Source of the DNA: Rhea pennata | Taxonomy: Eukaryota > Chordata > Aves > Rheiformes > Rheidae | Direction of reading: 5' to 3' | DNA: 64,000 bases | Assembly: GCF_028389875.1 (NCBI RefSeq) | Contig: NC_084663.1 | Coordinates: 98,879,190 to 98,943,189, forward strand | Shown here: positions 24,801-34,200 of the stretch, in pieces | How positions within the stretch are numbered: position 1 is the first letter of the stretch | Layout of the letters: each line of letters begins with the position of its first letter | Position numbers and translations under genes: made by a program | The notes under the pieces: generated by a model | Told to the model about the DNA's origin: nothing | Database searches by the model: none | The model's input: only the letters and a program-made list of their open reading frames with translations

Positions 24801-27800
24801 TAAAGTCCCTCTTTATTACTCAGTTAATAGATCCCTTTCTGACCTGTGCTTAAATGTCATATACACAGAGGCAGAGGAATGCCAGTGAAAGGTCAGTGTG
24901 CTCTGATACTGATGGTACCTGTAATGTCGTTTGATGGGAACTTGTGAGCTATGAAGTTAACCAGGAAGAGATTTAACACAGATCTTGATAAAATTCTGTC
25001 ACAGGAGGACAGCATGTAATACAGCATGTAGAATGTTGAATACTATTCTATACCTTTTTACAAAATGGAACAAAAACTCTATACAACTACAAATAAATTT
25101 CTTCTATCATGATAGAGCGGTGCTTGTGGTAGAAGAGAAGTTGAAATCGCCACTTTTCCTTAATCTGATAGCAGTATATCATTCCCATTCATTAATGATA
25201 CAAGAAAATGCCACTGCTTTACCTGAGCAGCTTACAGATATCTGTATAAAACTATATTCATCAATCACTGTCCTTTATTTCTGCTTTAGGAATGGCTGTA
25301 GGGAAAACGCACAGGAGTATGAGATTCCCCAGGCTTATACAGCTATCGTGTGTCATCAGGAGCACCTCTGGAAAGGCCCTGGTTTGATAGGGCAGCACCA
25401 CTATTAAGTGCATAACACAAGCCATGGCATTGAAACTCCTTGTATTAAAAAAGTAAATAAATAAAGCACACAGATAACCCACATGAAAGTGTCTACACTA
25501 ATAACTCTCTCTGATCGTCTGCTGAATTTGTGGTATATATTTTGAACCTTTAACCTTAAACCTTGATAGTGGGATTTCTGCTGCAGAGTTTGTGTTTACC
25601 CGACATCCAGTGCAATAATTTAGATTGCCAGCCATTTGGGTTGTTTTATGATTTATTAATATCATTTAAAAGCACCATATGAATTAAATATGATACTATG
25701 TAATACCATGCAATATGTTTTTCTTTAGAGCATCAGTCTGTATCTTTGGCCTCACTGGATTTCACAAGTCAAGCAATCTTGGCTCCTGCTACCATAACAC
25801 AAGGTAAGGAATTCAGCCTAAAATATTTTCTTTATTTCTTCAGAAATGTAAGAGAAAGGTACACAGACACAATAAACATCTTGCTTTTTTTTAGAATGTA
25901 ATTTAATATTCATTGAAACCCTTTTTCTAAAGTGTTATACACCATGAAGGCCAGTGTTTAAAAATAAATATATAAGAAAATGTTGTATTGATTTAATAAT
26001 TTGATTCACTATTACTTTCATTAATTTCAGCAAATGAATAGAATGAATCAAGTGTATATTTTAAAAATAGCCATTTTCTCTAGTATCTCTAATTAGCTGC
26101 CATATGAAAATAGAATGAGCTTGAAAGGGCTCAACCCAAATATCTGAATACATAGAGCACAGATAAACAAAATATTTACAGCGTGTGACTCAGCTGAGTG
26201 ATTTCTCCTCCTCACTGACTCAGCAGGCGCAGCGGGGGCTTGGGCACACTGAAGTCCATAGCGCAGGGTGACTCACTTACAAGTGTTTTAGCTGTCCTTC
26301 CCTGGGGAGAGCTATGTGCGCTGCAAGGCTCCGGCGCGCTTGACAGCACAGCAGCGCACACGTGCGTCCAGAGCAGATGAAGCGCCGAACCCATCACCTG
26401 CTAGGCGGTTGGGTCCCAATCTCCAGCTACAGGGTGGTGCCAGCCGCTGTCCCAGCGGAGAGGATTTTCCTGTAGCAAAGCCTGTCAGCAAACATTTCTT
26501 ATTTTAAGGTTCTTTTCATTTTGAAGCCCAGTCGTTCATCCCTGCAGGGTTGGTTGCTTTGGCGCATTAGCTGGGTGAGTGTTCCTGCTGTCCTGACCGG
26601 CAACAAGGGCTGTGCTCACTGTCACATGGCCCCAGCGAGCATGACAAATATCAGAGAGAAAACAGCTCGTGTAAAAAGACAGCCTTGCCAGCATAAGAAG
26701 AGGCAAGGGAGCAAGTCATTCTGCCATGCCATCTTCCTTTTCAGAGCAACCTCAAAGCTATGAGCCACAGCTGAGGCATGTGGCAAGGGTGGATTTGGCC
26801 CTTGGTATCTGTGACAGCCTTATTCTCCCAAACATAGAACTTATTGCAACAGTCAAACTTTCCTGAGTCTGCAGGATGCTGAGTGTTTTCCTTAAACCAT
26901 GTAATTCAGTCACACAAACTTCATTTAAAGTAACCTACGTAAGCACTACAGCAGTATCTACCCAGACATGAAAGAGTGTCACAACTGTCAGCATGGGCAG
27001 TAATACAGGGGAAGAAGCTGGACGACAGGCTCGGTTGTGAAGCATGGGGGCGAGCGAAGAGCCTGTCCAAGTGAAGGAAAAGCCTTCTGTTTCGCTTCCC
27101 TCTTGCAAGCAACTAATCTCACAATGGAGACTGTAAATACACAATGTAAACAGTGATTATATTTTGTCACTGACTGAGGAGACAGGAGGTCAAAGTCATG
27201 GTGTTTGCCGGAGATGAGCCATTTCTCTCTCCAGTGAGCAGCTTTGAGAAACAGCTGCACCGTGACTAATGCCCTTGACTGTGCAGCAGTTGTATGGTGT
27301 GTGTCAGGGCCCTTAAGCAACTGTGGAGCTTCCAAGCGCACTGGGTTGACATTTCTCGTCCTTCTGCCTTGCTTCTAGTTGCCATACCTAAGTCTTCTTG
27401 ACCAGAGCCCTTGGGAAGTAGCCATATCTGGAAGCCGAGCTTATGTCTGCTATAGTGTGAACAGGGTTCAATTCAGTGTCTGCTCTTTCGAAAGTTTCTA
27501 ATGAAAACCCAAGAGATAGTTGGGAATTGGTACGAGGAAAGAGTGCCCAGAAGAAAAAGGGAGCAAGGAGGGAAGACAAAACTCAGGCTCATAAAACCAC
27601 AGCCTGGTCTGCATTTAGCTTCCACACAAGTCCTTTCAGCACTGTATAATAGGTGCATTTCACCTTCTCAGGTTTGTTCAGATGGCTTAATAGTTACTTT
27701 TCCAGAAAATGAGACAAGTGGTGGAAAAGATGGACTCTTCTTAGTAAATGTGAAATAGCCCTCTTGGGCAAATGGAGATCTATTTGCTTACCACCATCCA

Positions 27801-30800
27801 TCTGTGTTTGACTCTCAGATGAACAGCTAGTTGAGCTGTAGGATACTTAGCACTTCAAAAAAAAAAAAAAAAACAAAAAAAAAAAAAACAAACAAAGGAA
27901 AAATGTTAAATTAGTTAGTAATTGGTACTGAACATCACAAGCATAACTCTTACACACTAACTTTCTCAAAACCTTGCTAGAGCAGAACACAGCTTTATCT
28001 CAGTGGAGCTGGTGAAATCCTGCCTAAATTCTGTTTTACATGTATTCGTTCATCATTTTCTATTGATTTAATGTCAAAACAGGCCAGAGAAATCAGAATT
28101 AATGAGTTTCAGCTAAAGCAATCTGTCTAAGCTTCTTCCAAAATCCAGGCTTAAATACCCCATATGTTTTCTCAAAATTAATCCATCCTTTCACTAAAGT
28201 CATCTTGAGTTTCTAGCTCATGACAAACTTTTAAAACTTGATACAGAGCTCCTCTTTTCTAAGGGAAACTAAAATTTCAGGAACTAGGTTACGACTCTTT
28301 GACATTTCTGGTTAGGAAACAGGGAAGACAGAGGAAAAACTGAAGAACAAATGATGGTGTCTTCTAGAGCAACTTTTTCAAACTTTTGTGGTTTTCAACA
28401 GGGGAGATGAATTTTACTACAGAAGCAAAAAGCTATAGCACCACAACAGCCTACAATAAGAGTTTGACGACAGCAGGTAAGTAGATGATGCTTTCTCCTT
28501 CGCTTCACAGGACTCTAACATGGGAGCTAGGAAGCTAATTAAAGACACTGTAAAATGCAAGCGTAGTGCAATCTTCTCATTAAGATGCAAATATAGAGTG
28601 ATCTGGAGTCTTTTGAAAAAGTACAATAGCAGGTACTTGACTCTACGTGGTCTTCAACTGGTGATGCCTTTGCCAAGTACATTAGTTCTCTGGTGCTTAT
28701 TTTCATCTGCTGCTTGACAGTCATCACATTGTCATGCAAAAGGTATTACTAAACATGAAAAAAAAATGTGCCCAAGCGGAGGACAGATATGGGCTGGTGT
28801 AATTGGTACTGGCTTTTTAATACTTTGTAGAAGCAACTTCCCTGTGGCATTAGTTAGAGTTAGATGATGAAAGACTTGAGTCTTCTAACCCATCAAGAAT
28901 TTGTAGTAGCAAAAGAGGAACCACCTCTAAGTATCATGTTTTTATTAGACTTATTTAATTTAATAATGTTAAAATTAATAGGGTTGCTAGGCAAATGTAG
29001 TGGGCATTTGAGGGTAACTTGTAGATAAAATAGATTACTGGAAAAGCTAACTAAAATCACAGAATAGAAATGAAATCGTGAGATAACATGTGGCAAGAAA
29101 GGCTGGCTAACAGACATACCAGTGTGCTTCAGGGCGTCCTCCCAGGAGCACGGGGCTAACACCACAGGGGTTACCATCACCGGTTAAGCCCTCCGAGTCT
29201 GTAACATAAGCCGTTATACAAATTATAATAAGTAACATTCATTTACATGCTGCTCAGAGCAGAGTGTTAAGAGATTTCTAACTGCATGTGAGCTCTTTTC
29301 TCTTCTTTTAAATACTAGATCCGGCAGGCTTATCCCCCTGGAATTAAATGCCTAATAAACAAGGAGAAAAGAATAACTAAATTGAATTAACATCTCAAAT
29401 TCTCAGTAAATTTTTAGAGTGCCATAAAATTGGATTGATTTTTGTTGTGTGTGTGTACACACACAAACACACACATATATATATACACACACACACGCAC
29501 ACACATACACGCTTGATGGTTCAGTTTCGATTAGAACCAGCATCCCATGAGAAAGCTAGAGATTTCCTAGCTTGGTCTGTTTGCTCACTTACACCATTTA
29601 AACAGCAGAATTTTTCTCGGATGTATAAATCAGCCATTACACTTTCAAGTACCATTGCCGTTTCATTTGTTTTTTGCAACCAAGAAAAGTAACAGGTATA
29701 AAATAGCCATAGTTAAGTCTAATGAAGCAGCCACATGCAGGCTTGTACAGCCAATTAAGGAAATCATTTCTCTTTTTGCAGATTGGAATGATTCCTCCAC
29801 CGTACCCCTGCAAAGCCTCAGGAACGCAACACACTCCTTGGAGAATGCAAGCCTAGAGCACCGTAAGTGCTGCGGCAGTTTGGTAAATGCTGTGCTGTTG
29901 TCTAGTCACGTATTTTAACTATTACTTTGGAATACATGAACATCGAGACAGCTAAAAAAAAATAGGAGTGTATCCTTAGGCAATATTGATCTTAAAAACA
30001 GGTAACTTAGCTGTATTTGAAGAGTGAAAATAGCTGTCTACAAACAGATGAAAGATGATTTTTGTGGCTCAGACGCTTCAGTATTTGATATAGGAGGGAG
30101 GCTGGAGTTTCACTCGATTACATCGAGAGCAGACTCTGTGATGCTGCGAAGCCGCTTGATATCTTTATTACCCTACCAAAGAGGCAAAAAGCTTGTCTTT
30201 CTCCCAGAGTACTGTGCAACTTAATGCTGTTTTGCTGGAACATCTTAATATGCCATCTAATATTCTTTAACTTGATAAAAGCATATTTTTTGTCCAATAG
30301 TAGGTTGTAGTCCAAAAAAAGTAAGTGACTGCTAAGTGAACTTTGACATCCTGATGCTGGAATTTGATTTTCAGTGCTCAGCTGTGTGAATAACAGTGGC
30401 TGCTAAACACTATCAAAAAACAAGTTATTAAAAACATTCTGTGCCCGTATCTTTTTAGGTAATCCATCCTTCAGTGTTACAGACCCCACAATTGCAATTA
30501 CCAGATGGAAAGATTTCTATACTACCAGCAATCTGGTCAATAGTACAGGTGAGACGTTCTCCTAGGAAACATCTCCTTTATTGACGCAGTAAAGGGGAAA
30601 CATGGAGAAGCATGAAACATGGAGTGTTGTGTCAGTTTGGCAAGAGTGATTCAAGAAAGGGACAAGGGCTGGTGGCACAGCAGCTCGCGCCCCTGCCCTG
30701 CGAGTTGTCCCAGATCCTTTTTGGTATTGCGGCCCCCTGCTCCTCATCAGCTGGAGGACAAGCGTGCTCCTCCTCTCCCTCCTTCCCATAGCCGGGACCC

Positions 30801-32591
30801 CCGATGGTCCCTGGATAAGCACTTGGCAGGGCTCAGCGAGCCTCAGAGGGTCGCCTAGGCTTTGCAGCTCTTCACCAAATGTGGCTGGGCACTTGCCAGA
30901 AATTTGGGCAGGGTCTGGTGTCAGCAGTATGGTGGATAACCCGGTGAGACTGAGAGCAATGCCCAAATGCCAGAGCAGGCAGCTAGCCATGGGGCTGCAC
31001 GCTTCCTCCTCTTGGGGAAAGTCACTGGGGAATAGACTGAACTAGTGGTTTTCTGATGAAATGTTTGTCAGGATGTGCCTAAATGATCTCACTGCATGAA
31101 CTGACAGGCGGTTGAAACCAGCCCACAAACCCAATTAGAACGAAAGCAGTTTAAGTCCATAAATTAGAAACACTAATGCTTCAAGTGCACGATCCTCCGC
31201 CTTCAGATCCGGCAAACCCATATCAGTTTGGGGCTGCTCTGCAAACAGTAGCGCGTGTCGGGGCGGGGGGAAGCGGCACGCAGCGGGCAGCAGGCAGGAG
31301 CTGCCGGCAGTGTCCAGCTGAGCCCTGCTGCGTGTGTCCCTTCCAGGCACTGGGAGGAACGCGAAAGCCCGTCCCTTCCCCTGGCCGACGGCCGTGGCAG
31401 TCCTGCTGCTGCTCTGCGGTTCCCTGATAGCTTTAGGAATCAGGAAATGGTGTCAATATCAAAAGGAAATGTAAGTATTGGGAAAAGGGGTGAGAAGCGC
31501 AGCAGGCACTCTTGCGGGTGTCTGGATTTCAGCCTTTTCACCTGAGACTATGCGTGGCGCACGCGGCTTTTAGGTCCGTGAACAGTTAATGCCATTATTT
31601 CGTACAGAGCTAGGAAATGTAGGGTGTTTTCAGTCTTTTCACCCATTCTGTGGGGATGTCTATAAAATAAACTTCAAAAAATAACAGCAGTGCTGCTTTA
31701 GCATGCGTTATACAGGTATAAGGGAACAGCACAAGTACAATTTTGTCTCCAGATCCCCAGCTTTTAACAGTCCCCCTGCCTACCACTCTCACTCTCTCAT
31801 TTTGCATGGTTACTTGAGGACATATTTGAGTGACACTGTACTTTCAGGGCAATACAGACTGAGTGGTAGATAATATATGTGAAAGTAGGTTTCCTGAAAC
31901 TTAATCCCAGTCAAAGAAATGTTGAGTTTGTAATGATTATCAACATTTAATTCCCTTGAAAATCACTCAGAGATCTACTGATGAGAGCAGTATCTAACAG
32001 TCAGTTATTTTTAATCTCTATTAACAAAATAATATTGCTAAAAATATTTGAAATTTGATGGAGATCATGAACCATTTGTAGCTCTAAAGAACCCCTTTGA
32101 AACATAATCCTATGCATCAAAAGTAAGCAAAATAGTTATAGTTACATCTTATTTTTCCACAGTTTTTAGGGCAGGGACCTATAAATTGACCAAAAAAAAA
32201 AAAAAAAAAAGCTGCGAGTCTTTAAATATAGCTTCATACAGTTGTGTAAGCAATTCTAAAATAATTTTAAAAGCATGAATAAAGCAAACTTATGAATGAA
32301 ATGAATAAACAAAAGGCATGAATAAAGTAAACAAAGCACAAACAAAGCTGCAATATGTAAGAACAAATGTAGAATTCTATTATACTGTGCTTCTTACTTA
32401 GCGTCCACCTACCTTCTCCTTTTTTACTTCAGTATTTTATATGGCCTGTGTGTTATACCACATTTTGTCTCTTTTATTCCAGTATGAACAGACCTCCATC
32501 TTTCAAGCCACCACCACCGCCAGTAAAGTACACAACCATGGTGGAGTTAGATGGGACTCCCCCATCCTGCCACGAACTGGAAAGCCTGTAA
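6791..32591 (+). CDS. CD96: CD96 (TACTILE) immune receptor, complete 15-exon coding region
   Basis: CD96 is a cell-surface receptor of T and NK cells that binds CD155/PVR and related nectins. Fifteen exons, each bounded by AG and GT with matching phases, join to 1,791 nt (596 residues plus stop); human CD96 is about 570-585. Order: signal peptide (1 to about 20); Ig V domain 1 (about 25-160, C44-C140); Ig domain 2 (about 165-272, C180-C253); Ig domain 3 (about 275-380, C296-C357); Ser/Thr-rich glycosylated stalk (381-531); transmembrane helix (about 533-551); tail (552-596). Domain 1 shows the PVR-family motifs VTQ (54-56), AVYHPIYG (A-X6-G, 71-78) and TYPFG (144-148). The tail RKWCQYQKE, then KPPPPPVKY, matches mammalian CD96 closely as I recall it. 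Synteny with PLCXD2 agrees. Exons 3-7 are the least conserved by eye; exon boundaries are predictions without transcripts. Other nectin-binding receptors (CD226, TIGIT) do not have this tail or three Ig domains with a long stalk. Confidence 0.95.
6849..9604 (+). other. CD96 intron 1
   Basis: A phase 1 intron, GTGAGT..TTTTAAG. It contains a GC-rich stretch at about 8.16-8.55 kb with long antisense open frames that look like composition shadows. A C-rich run lies at about 7207-7225. No additional exon was recognised. Confidence 0.8.
9605..10030 (+). CDS. CD96: CD96 exon 2: first Ig V domain
   Basis: 426 nt, phase 1 to phase 1, encodes residues 20-161. The V-set core is LVC (C44), QMQW (W59) and SLSGQYEC (Y138, C140). 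The family ligand-binding motifs are all present: VTQ (54-56), A-X6-G (71-78) and TYPFG (144-148). In mammals this domain makes the CD155 contact. Between the C'' and F strands lie five extra cysteines (C100, C101, C110, C120, C123). N-glycosylation sequons are at N90 and N129. The donor is GTAAGC at 10031. Confidence 0.95.
10471..10489 (+). repeat. G-rich homopolymer tract
   Basis: GGGGG, a single T, then 13 Gs. A single run is a weak G-quadruplex candidate. Confidence 0.8.
10841..10859 (+). repeat. poly-A tract (A19)
   Basis: A simple A run in CD96 intron 2. It lies just upstream of the possible CR1 relic, but its orientation does not make it that element's tail. Confidence 0.85.
10915..10960 (+). 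mobile_element. possible degenerate CR1 3'-end relic
   Basis: The stretch reads GGGACTGGATTTGATGACC, then CTCTTCCAGGCC. It resembles the conserved CR1 3' segment seen intact at 56468-56500 (GGACTAGATGATCTCC and CCTTCCAACC). Only about 40 bases are recognisable, so chance or another repeat family is possible. Confidence 0.4.
13423..13532 (+). CDS. CD96: CD96 exon 3: Ig domain 2, N-terminal half
   Basis: 110 nt, entering in phase 1 and leaving in phase 0. It encodes residues 162-198 with the B-strand cysteine in EIPC (C180) and the C-strand tryptophan in LKW (W196). Sequons are at N183 and N188. The donor is GTAAGT at 13533. Splitting this domain over two exons at a phase 0 junction is the arrangement I recall for mammalian CD96, where an optional exon is inserted at this point. 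Confidence 0.88.
13533..14977 (+). other. CD96 intron 3
   Basis: A phase 0 intron. In human, an alternative 16-residue exon lies at this position (longer isoform). I looked for a phase 0-0 exon with good splice sites and saw none, but cannot exclude a diverged one. Confidence 0.65.
14978..15200 (+). CDS. CD96: CD96 exon 4: Ig domain 2, C-terminal half
   Basis: 223 nt, phase 0 to phase 1, residues 199-272. It carries the F-strand signature LSDDGKVFSC (C253 pairs with C180) and ends in the G strand (STTVRVL). Sequons are at N220 and N234. The acceptor is TTTTCACAG and the donor GTAAGA at 15201. Confidence 0.92.
16927..16953 (+). repeat. poly-T tract (T27)
   Basis: A simple 27-base T run inside CD96 intron 4. 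Confidence 0.9.
17841..17902 (+). repeat. (GAA)n polypurine tract
   Basis: About 60 bases of A/G only, mostly GAA triplets with two interruptions, preceded by AAAT repeats from about 17818. Long GAA tracts are known to adopt triplex DNA; this one is short. Confidence 0.9.
18817..18872 (+). CDS. CD96: CD96 exon 5: start of Ig domain 3
   Basis: 56 nt, phase 1 to phase 0, residues 273-291, reading AYPEISVTLQEGSSGTLQK. The acceptor is TTGTTCTTCAG and the donor GTGAGT at 18873. It supplies the A and A' strands of the third Ig domain. The small size makes it easy to miss, but the phases on both sides agree. Confidence 0.82.
18873..21867 (+). other. CD96 intron 5
   Basis: A phase 0 intron of 3.0 kb. 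I saw no additional exon, repeat family or RNA gene in it. Confidence 0.7.
21868..21958 (+). CDS. CD96: CD96 exon 6: Ig domain 3, B-C strands
   Basis: 91 nt, phase 0 to phase 1, residues 292-321, containing NVSC (C296) and LVWY (W309). This is the constant-type pattern of cysteine followed 13 residues later by tryptophan. A sequon is at N293. The donor is GTAATA at 21959, a weaker site. Confidence 0.88.
21959..22316 (+). other. CD96 intron 6
   Basis: A short phase 1 intron (358 bases) ending in a TTTTTTATTTTCAG acceptor. Nothing else was seen. Confidence 0.75.
22317..22493 (+). CDS. CD96: CD96 exon 7: Ig domain 3, C-terminal part
   Basis: 177 nt, phase 1 to phase 1, residues 322-380. It carries the F strand KIFSCAC (C357, possibly C359, pairing with C296) after LRSTLMLHG, and has a sequon at N366. 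The D-x-G-x-Y-x-C pattern is lost here, as in many C-type domains. The donor is GTAGGT at 22494. Confidence 0.86.
22494..23728 (+). other. CD96 intron 7
   Basis: A phase 1 intron of 1.2 kb that ends in a long T-rich acceptor tract. Small GC-rich open frames at about 23.03-23.41 kb look incidental. Confidence 0.7.
23729..23779 (+). CDS. CD96: CD96 exon 8: stalk module 1
   Basis: 51 nt, phase 1-1, residues 381-397 (DKSNEVSTQAFSTVASE). Ser/Thr-rich, fitting the mucin-like stalk. The acceptor follows a run of T; the donor GTATGA is at 23780. Confidence 0.82.
23780..24748 (+). other. CD96 intron 8
   Basis: A phase 1 intron. It contains a 30-nt exon-like segment at 23919-23948 that fits the phase of the stalk array but carries an in-frame TGA (see findings). 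Confidence 0.7.
24749..24793 (+). CDS. CD96: CD96 exon 9: stalk module 2
   Basis: 45 nt, phase 1-1, residues 398-412 (DLGNSALPSTTMTTS). Rich in Ser, Thr and Pro. The acceptor is TTTGTTACAG and the donor GTGAAA. Confidence 0.78.
24794..25728 (+). other. CD96 intron 9
   Basis: A phase 1 intron. A 140-codon open frame at 24985-25407 has no fitting splice sites or recognisable domain and was not accepted. Confidence 0.65.
25729..25803 (+). CDS. CD96: CD96 exon 10: stalk module 3
   Basis: 75 nt, phase 1-1, residues 413-437, beginning EHQSVSLASLDFTSQ. The acceptor is TTTTTCTTTAG and the donor GTAAGG. Confidence 0.8.
26186..26275 (+). promoter_or_regulatory. candidate intronic AP-1/MARE enhancer cluster
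   Basis: Three TGACTCA elements occur in 90 bases (26186-26192, 26216-26222, 26269-26275), and TGAGTGA follows the first at 26195-26201. The middle one lies in CACTGACTCAGCA, an 11 of 13 match to the Maf/BACH MARE consensus. AP-1, BATF and BACH2 act at such sites in lymphocytes. Enhancer function is inferred only. Confidence 0.4.
27857..27888 (+). repeat. poly-A tract with one C interruption
   Basis: A17, C, then A14, continuing as a few A-rich CAAA units. Confidence 0.85.
28402..28476 (+). CDS. CD96: CD96 exon 11: stalk module 4
   Basis: 75 nt, phase 1-1, residues 438-462, beginning GEMNFTTEAKSYSTTTAYNK, with sequon NFT and many Thr/Ser. The donor is GTAAGT at 28477. Confidence 0.83.
28477..29781 (+). 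other. CD96 intron 11
   Basis: A phase 1 intron of 1.3 kb, AT-rich, with a TG/CA/TA microsatellite at 29444-29512. No exon was recognised. Confidence 0.7.
29444..29512 (+). repeat. compound (TG)n(AC)n(AT)n microsatellite
   Basis: Alternating purine-pyrimidine stretch of about 69 bases: TG repeats, then AC, AT and AC repeats. The TGTGTGTACACACACA part is an inverted repeat that could form a hairpin or Z-DNA. Confidence 0.9.
29782..29862 (+). CDS. CD96: CD96 exon 12: stalk module 5
   Basis: 81 nt, phase 1-1, residues 463-489, beginning DWNDSSTVPLQSLRNATHS, with sequons NDS, NAT and NAS. The acceptor is CTTTTTGCAG and the donor GTAAGT. Confidence 0.82.
29863..30458 (+). other. CD96 intron 12
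   Basis: A phase 1 intron of 0.6 kb. Nothing further was seen. Confidence 0.7.
30459..30548 (+). CDS. CD96: CD96 exon 13: stalk module 6
   Basis: 90 nt, phase 1-1, residues 490-519, beginning RNPSFSVTDPTIAITRW and ending in sequon NST. The acceptor is ATCTTTTTAG and the donor GTGAGA. Confidence 0.8.
30549..31346 (+). other. CD96 intron 13
   Basis: A phase 1 intron of 0.8 kb, locally GC-rich (30.65-30.9 kb and 31.2-31.35 kb). Overlapping open frames here are composition artefacts. Confidence 0.7.
31347..31470 (+). CDS. CD96: CD96 exon 14: transmembrane segment
   Basis: 124 nt, phase 1 to phase 2, residues 520-560. The hydrophobic run PTAVAVLLLLCGSLIALGI (533-551) is followed by the basic stop-transfer RKWCQYQKE, the part of CD96 most conserved with mammals. 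The exon is GC-rich compared with the stalk exons. The donor is GTAAGT at 31471. Confidence 0.96.
31471..32482 (+). other. CD96 intron 14
   Basis: A phase 2 intron of 1.0 kb with A19 at 32192-32210. No exon was seen. Confidence 0.75.
32483..32591 (+). CDS. CD96: CD96 exon 15: cytoplasmic tail and stop
   Basis: 109 nt, entering in phase 2, residues 561-596 then TAA. It reads IMNRPPSFKPPPPPVKY and continues with TTM, a short acidic part and ends CHELESL. The proline-rich stretch (565-574) is a likely SH3 ligand. Y577 sits in YTTM (YXXM type). The mammalian C-terminal YHEM is replaced by CHEL. Confidence 0.95.
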
Positions 32592-32720
32592 CACTGCCTA
32601 CGCCCTCTGTAGGGCACAGAAGACGACTAACGCAGTTAAAAGGCTTTGTCTTTAAAGCAGTGATTACAGGAGTTTGGTGTTAATGACCCATATTAAAATT
32701 CAGAGTGCCTAAATGACATT
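32592..32720 (+). terminator. CD96 3' UTR with candidate poly-A signal
   Basis: ATTAAA at 32692-32697, about 100 bases after the stop codon, is a common variant polyadenylation signal. A longer 3' UTR using a later signal is possible; the end at about 32720 is approximate. Confidence 0.45.
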
Positions 32721-34190
32721 AATGTTGGAAGCAGAGCACTCCTGAGCACACTCACTTAATCCCATCTATCTCTATATGCATTATGTTAACACCGTTGTGA
32801 GTGTCACAGTGAGATTATATGTGCTTAATTGGAACTGGATGAACTGGGAATTTGCTGTCTTGTTAATGGGAGTAGATTAACATATCACTCCATAAGCCTG
32901 CCTAAAGAAAGTGTTGAAGCTTTTTGTTTTAGTGAGTGTATAGAGATGACAGTTCTGCCGTATGGAAGCCATGATTACGTAGGAGTCCTTGGCTTATTAC
33001 GAGCTTTTTGATACAGACATGAGCAGTTCTTATAATTAGTATTTTTTTACTGCACAAATATTGAGTAATGTGACCTAGTGTGTAATTTTCTATTGGTGTG
33101 AAACCAACAAAAATCAATAGCTTGCACTGAGAGGAAATAGCTTGCATCTGCCTCATGGGCTTGCTGCACAGAGTCACTGGCAGGAGCTGATAAGATAAAA
33201 GGCTGCTGTGCAGGCCTGGTATAATTGTGTGCAAAGAGGAGTTCATTGCTTTCTGTGAAGCCACAAGAAAGAGTAAACTTGGGGGCTCATTTACAAGCCA
33301 TTTGTGGACCATAGACTGAAGGGCTCAGGTAGAAAACAAATCCAATGGAAAGGGCCAGTCCTTTAGGTAGTGCTGTGTTTCTGAAACAGCAATCACTCTT
33401 GAGTCTGTGTTTCCAAATATTGCTTTAATGATGTGCAGAAGAAAGAAGTATAATTCTTCTTTTTCTCCCTTGTTGTTGATCAGCTTCTGCCCTTTGCTGT
33501 CTTTGGATATTTCAAGACCCGTGGGGTAGTTTCCCAGGTGGCTTAAGCCTGCCAAAGTGACAGTCTTATCCCTACCCTGCCCTGGTGTTTCCCTGTGTTG
33601 GCACTAACAGTGAAATGACTGCGGCATGGACTGGGTCAGACCACCCTGCCGAACAGCTCTCCGCCAGCTCAGCAGCTGCAGGACTACCTACGCCAGGCAA
33701 AAGAGAGGCAACAGGAGCACCCCTTTTGGCAGCAGCATGGTCTTAGATTAACATAAGCCAAGAAACTGTCCCTCTGAGCTTGTTTGGAAAGGTACTGCTA
33801 TCACAATGCTATTTCTGTAATGAAGCCAAATCAACTGAAATTCAATCACATCCAGCTTAAAAAATGGTACATTATTTTCTGCTAAAAGCTGGTCGATGCT
33901 CAATCCAGGTTAAGAGAATTGTATTTCTTGTGACTTCTTATTAACGTAAGACTTGCTAGAAAGAATGATCTAACACATCTTTTCAAATATCACCAAGCTT
34001 TTAGTATTTCGTGGTGCTGGTTACCTTACAGCACAAGGAGTTCTCAATGCATCGCTGAGGTAGTCTCTCTGCTTCAGAGAAAACACTCTGCTTCCTACAA
34101 AACTATACAGACTTTGCATGCACAGAAGACCTGATATTAGTTCGATCATTTCTTGTCCATTAAGGGTTTTAAAAGCAAAATAGTTGGACT
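32721..34190. other. CD96-PLCXD2 intergenic region, proximal part
   Basis: No gene, RNA gene or repeat family was recognised. Open frames are short and have no splice or promoter context. Confidence 0.65.
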
Positions 34191-34200
34191 GTCAGTCACT

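Larger units (their letters stand above)
25804..28401 (+). other. CD96 intron 10
   Basis: A phase 1 intron of 2.6 kb. It contains an AP-1/MARE motif cluster (26186-26275) within a GC-rich patch, a weak candidate stalk exon at 27682-27720, and an A-rich tract at 27857-27888. Confidence 0.7.

Noticed and set aside
24985..25407. 140-codon open frame in CD96 intron 9
   Set aside because: It does not fit phase 1-1 splicing with neighbours, lacks a good donor and shows no Ig or stalk composition.
29320..29345. Possible stalk exon after ATACTAG in CD96 intron 11
   Set aside because: In phase 1 it reads only eight codons to a TAA with no donor before it.
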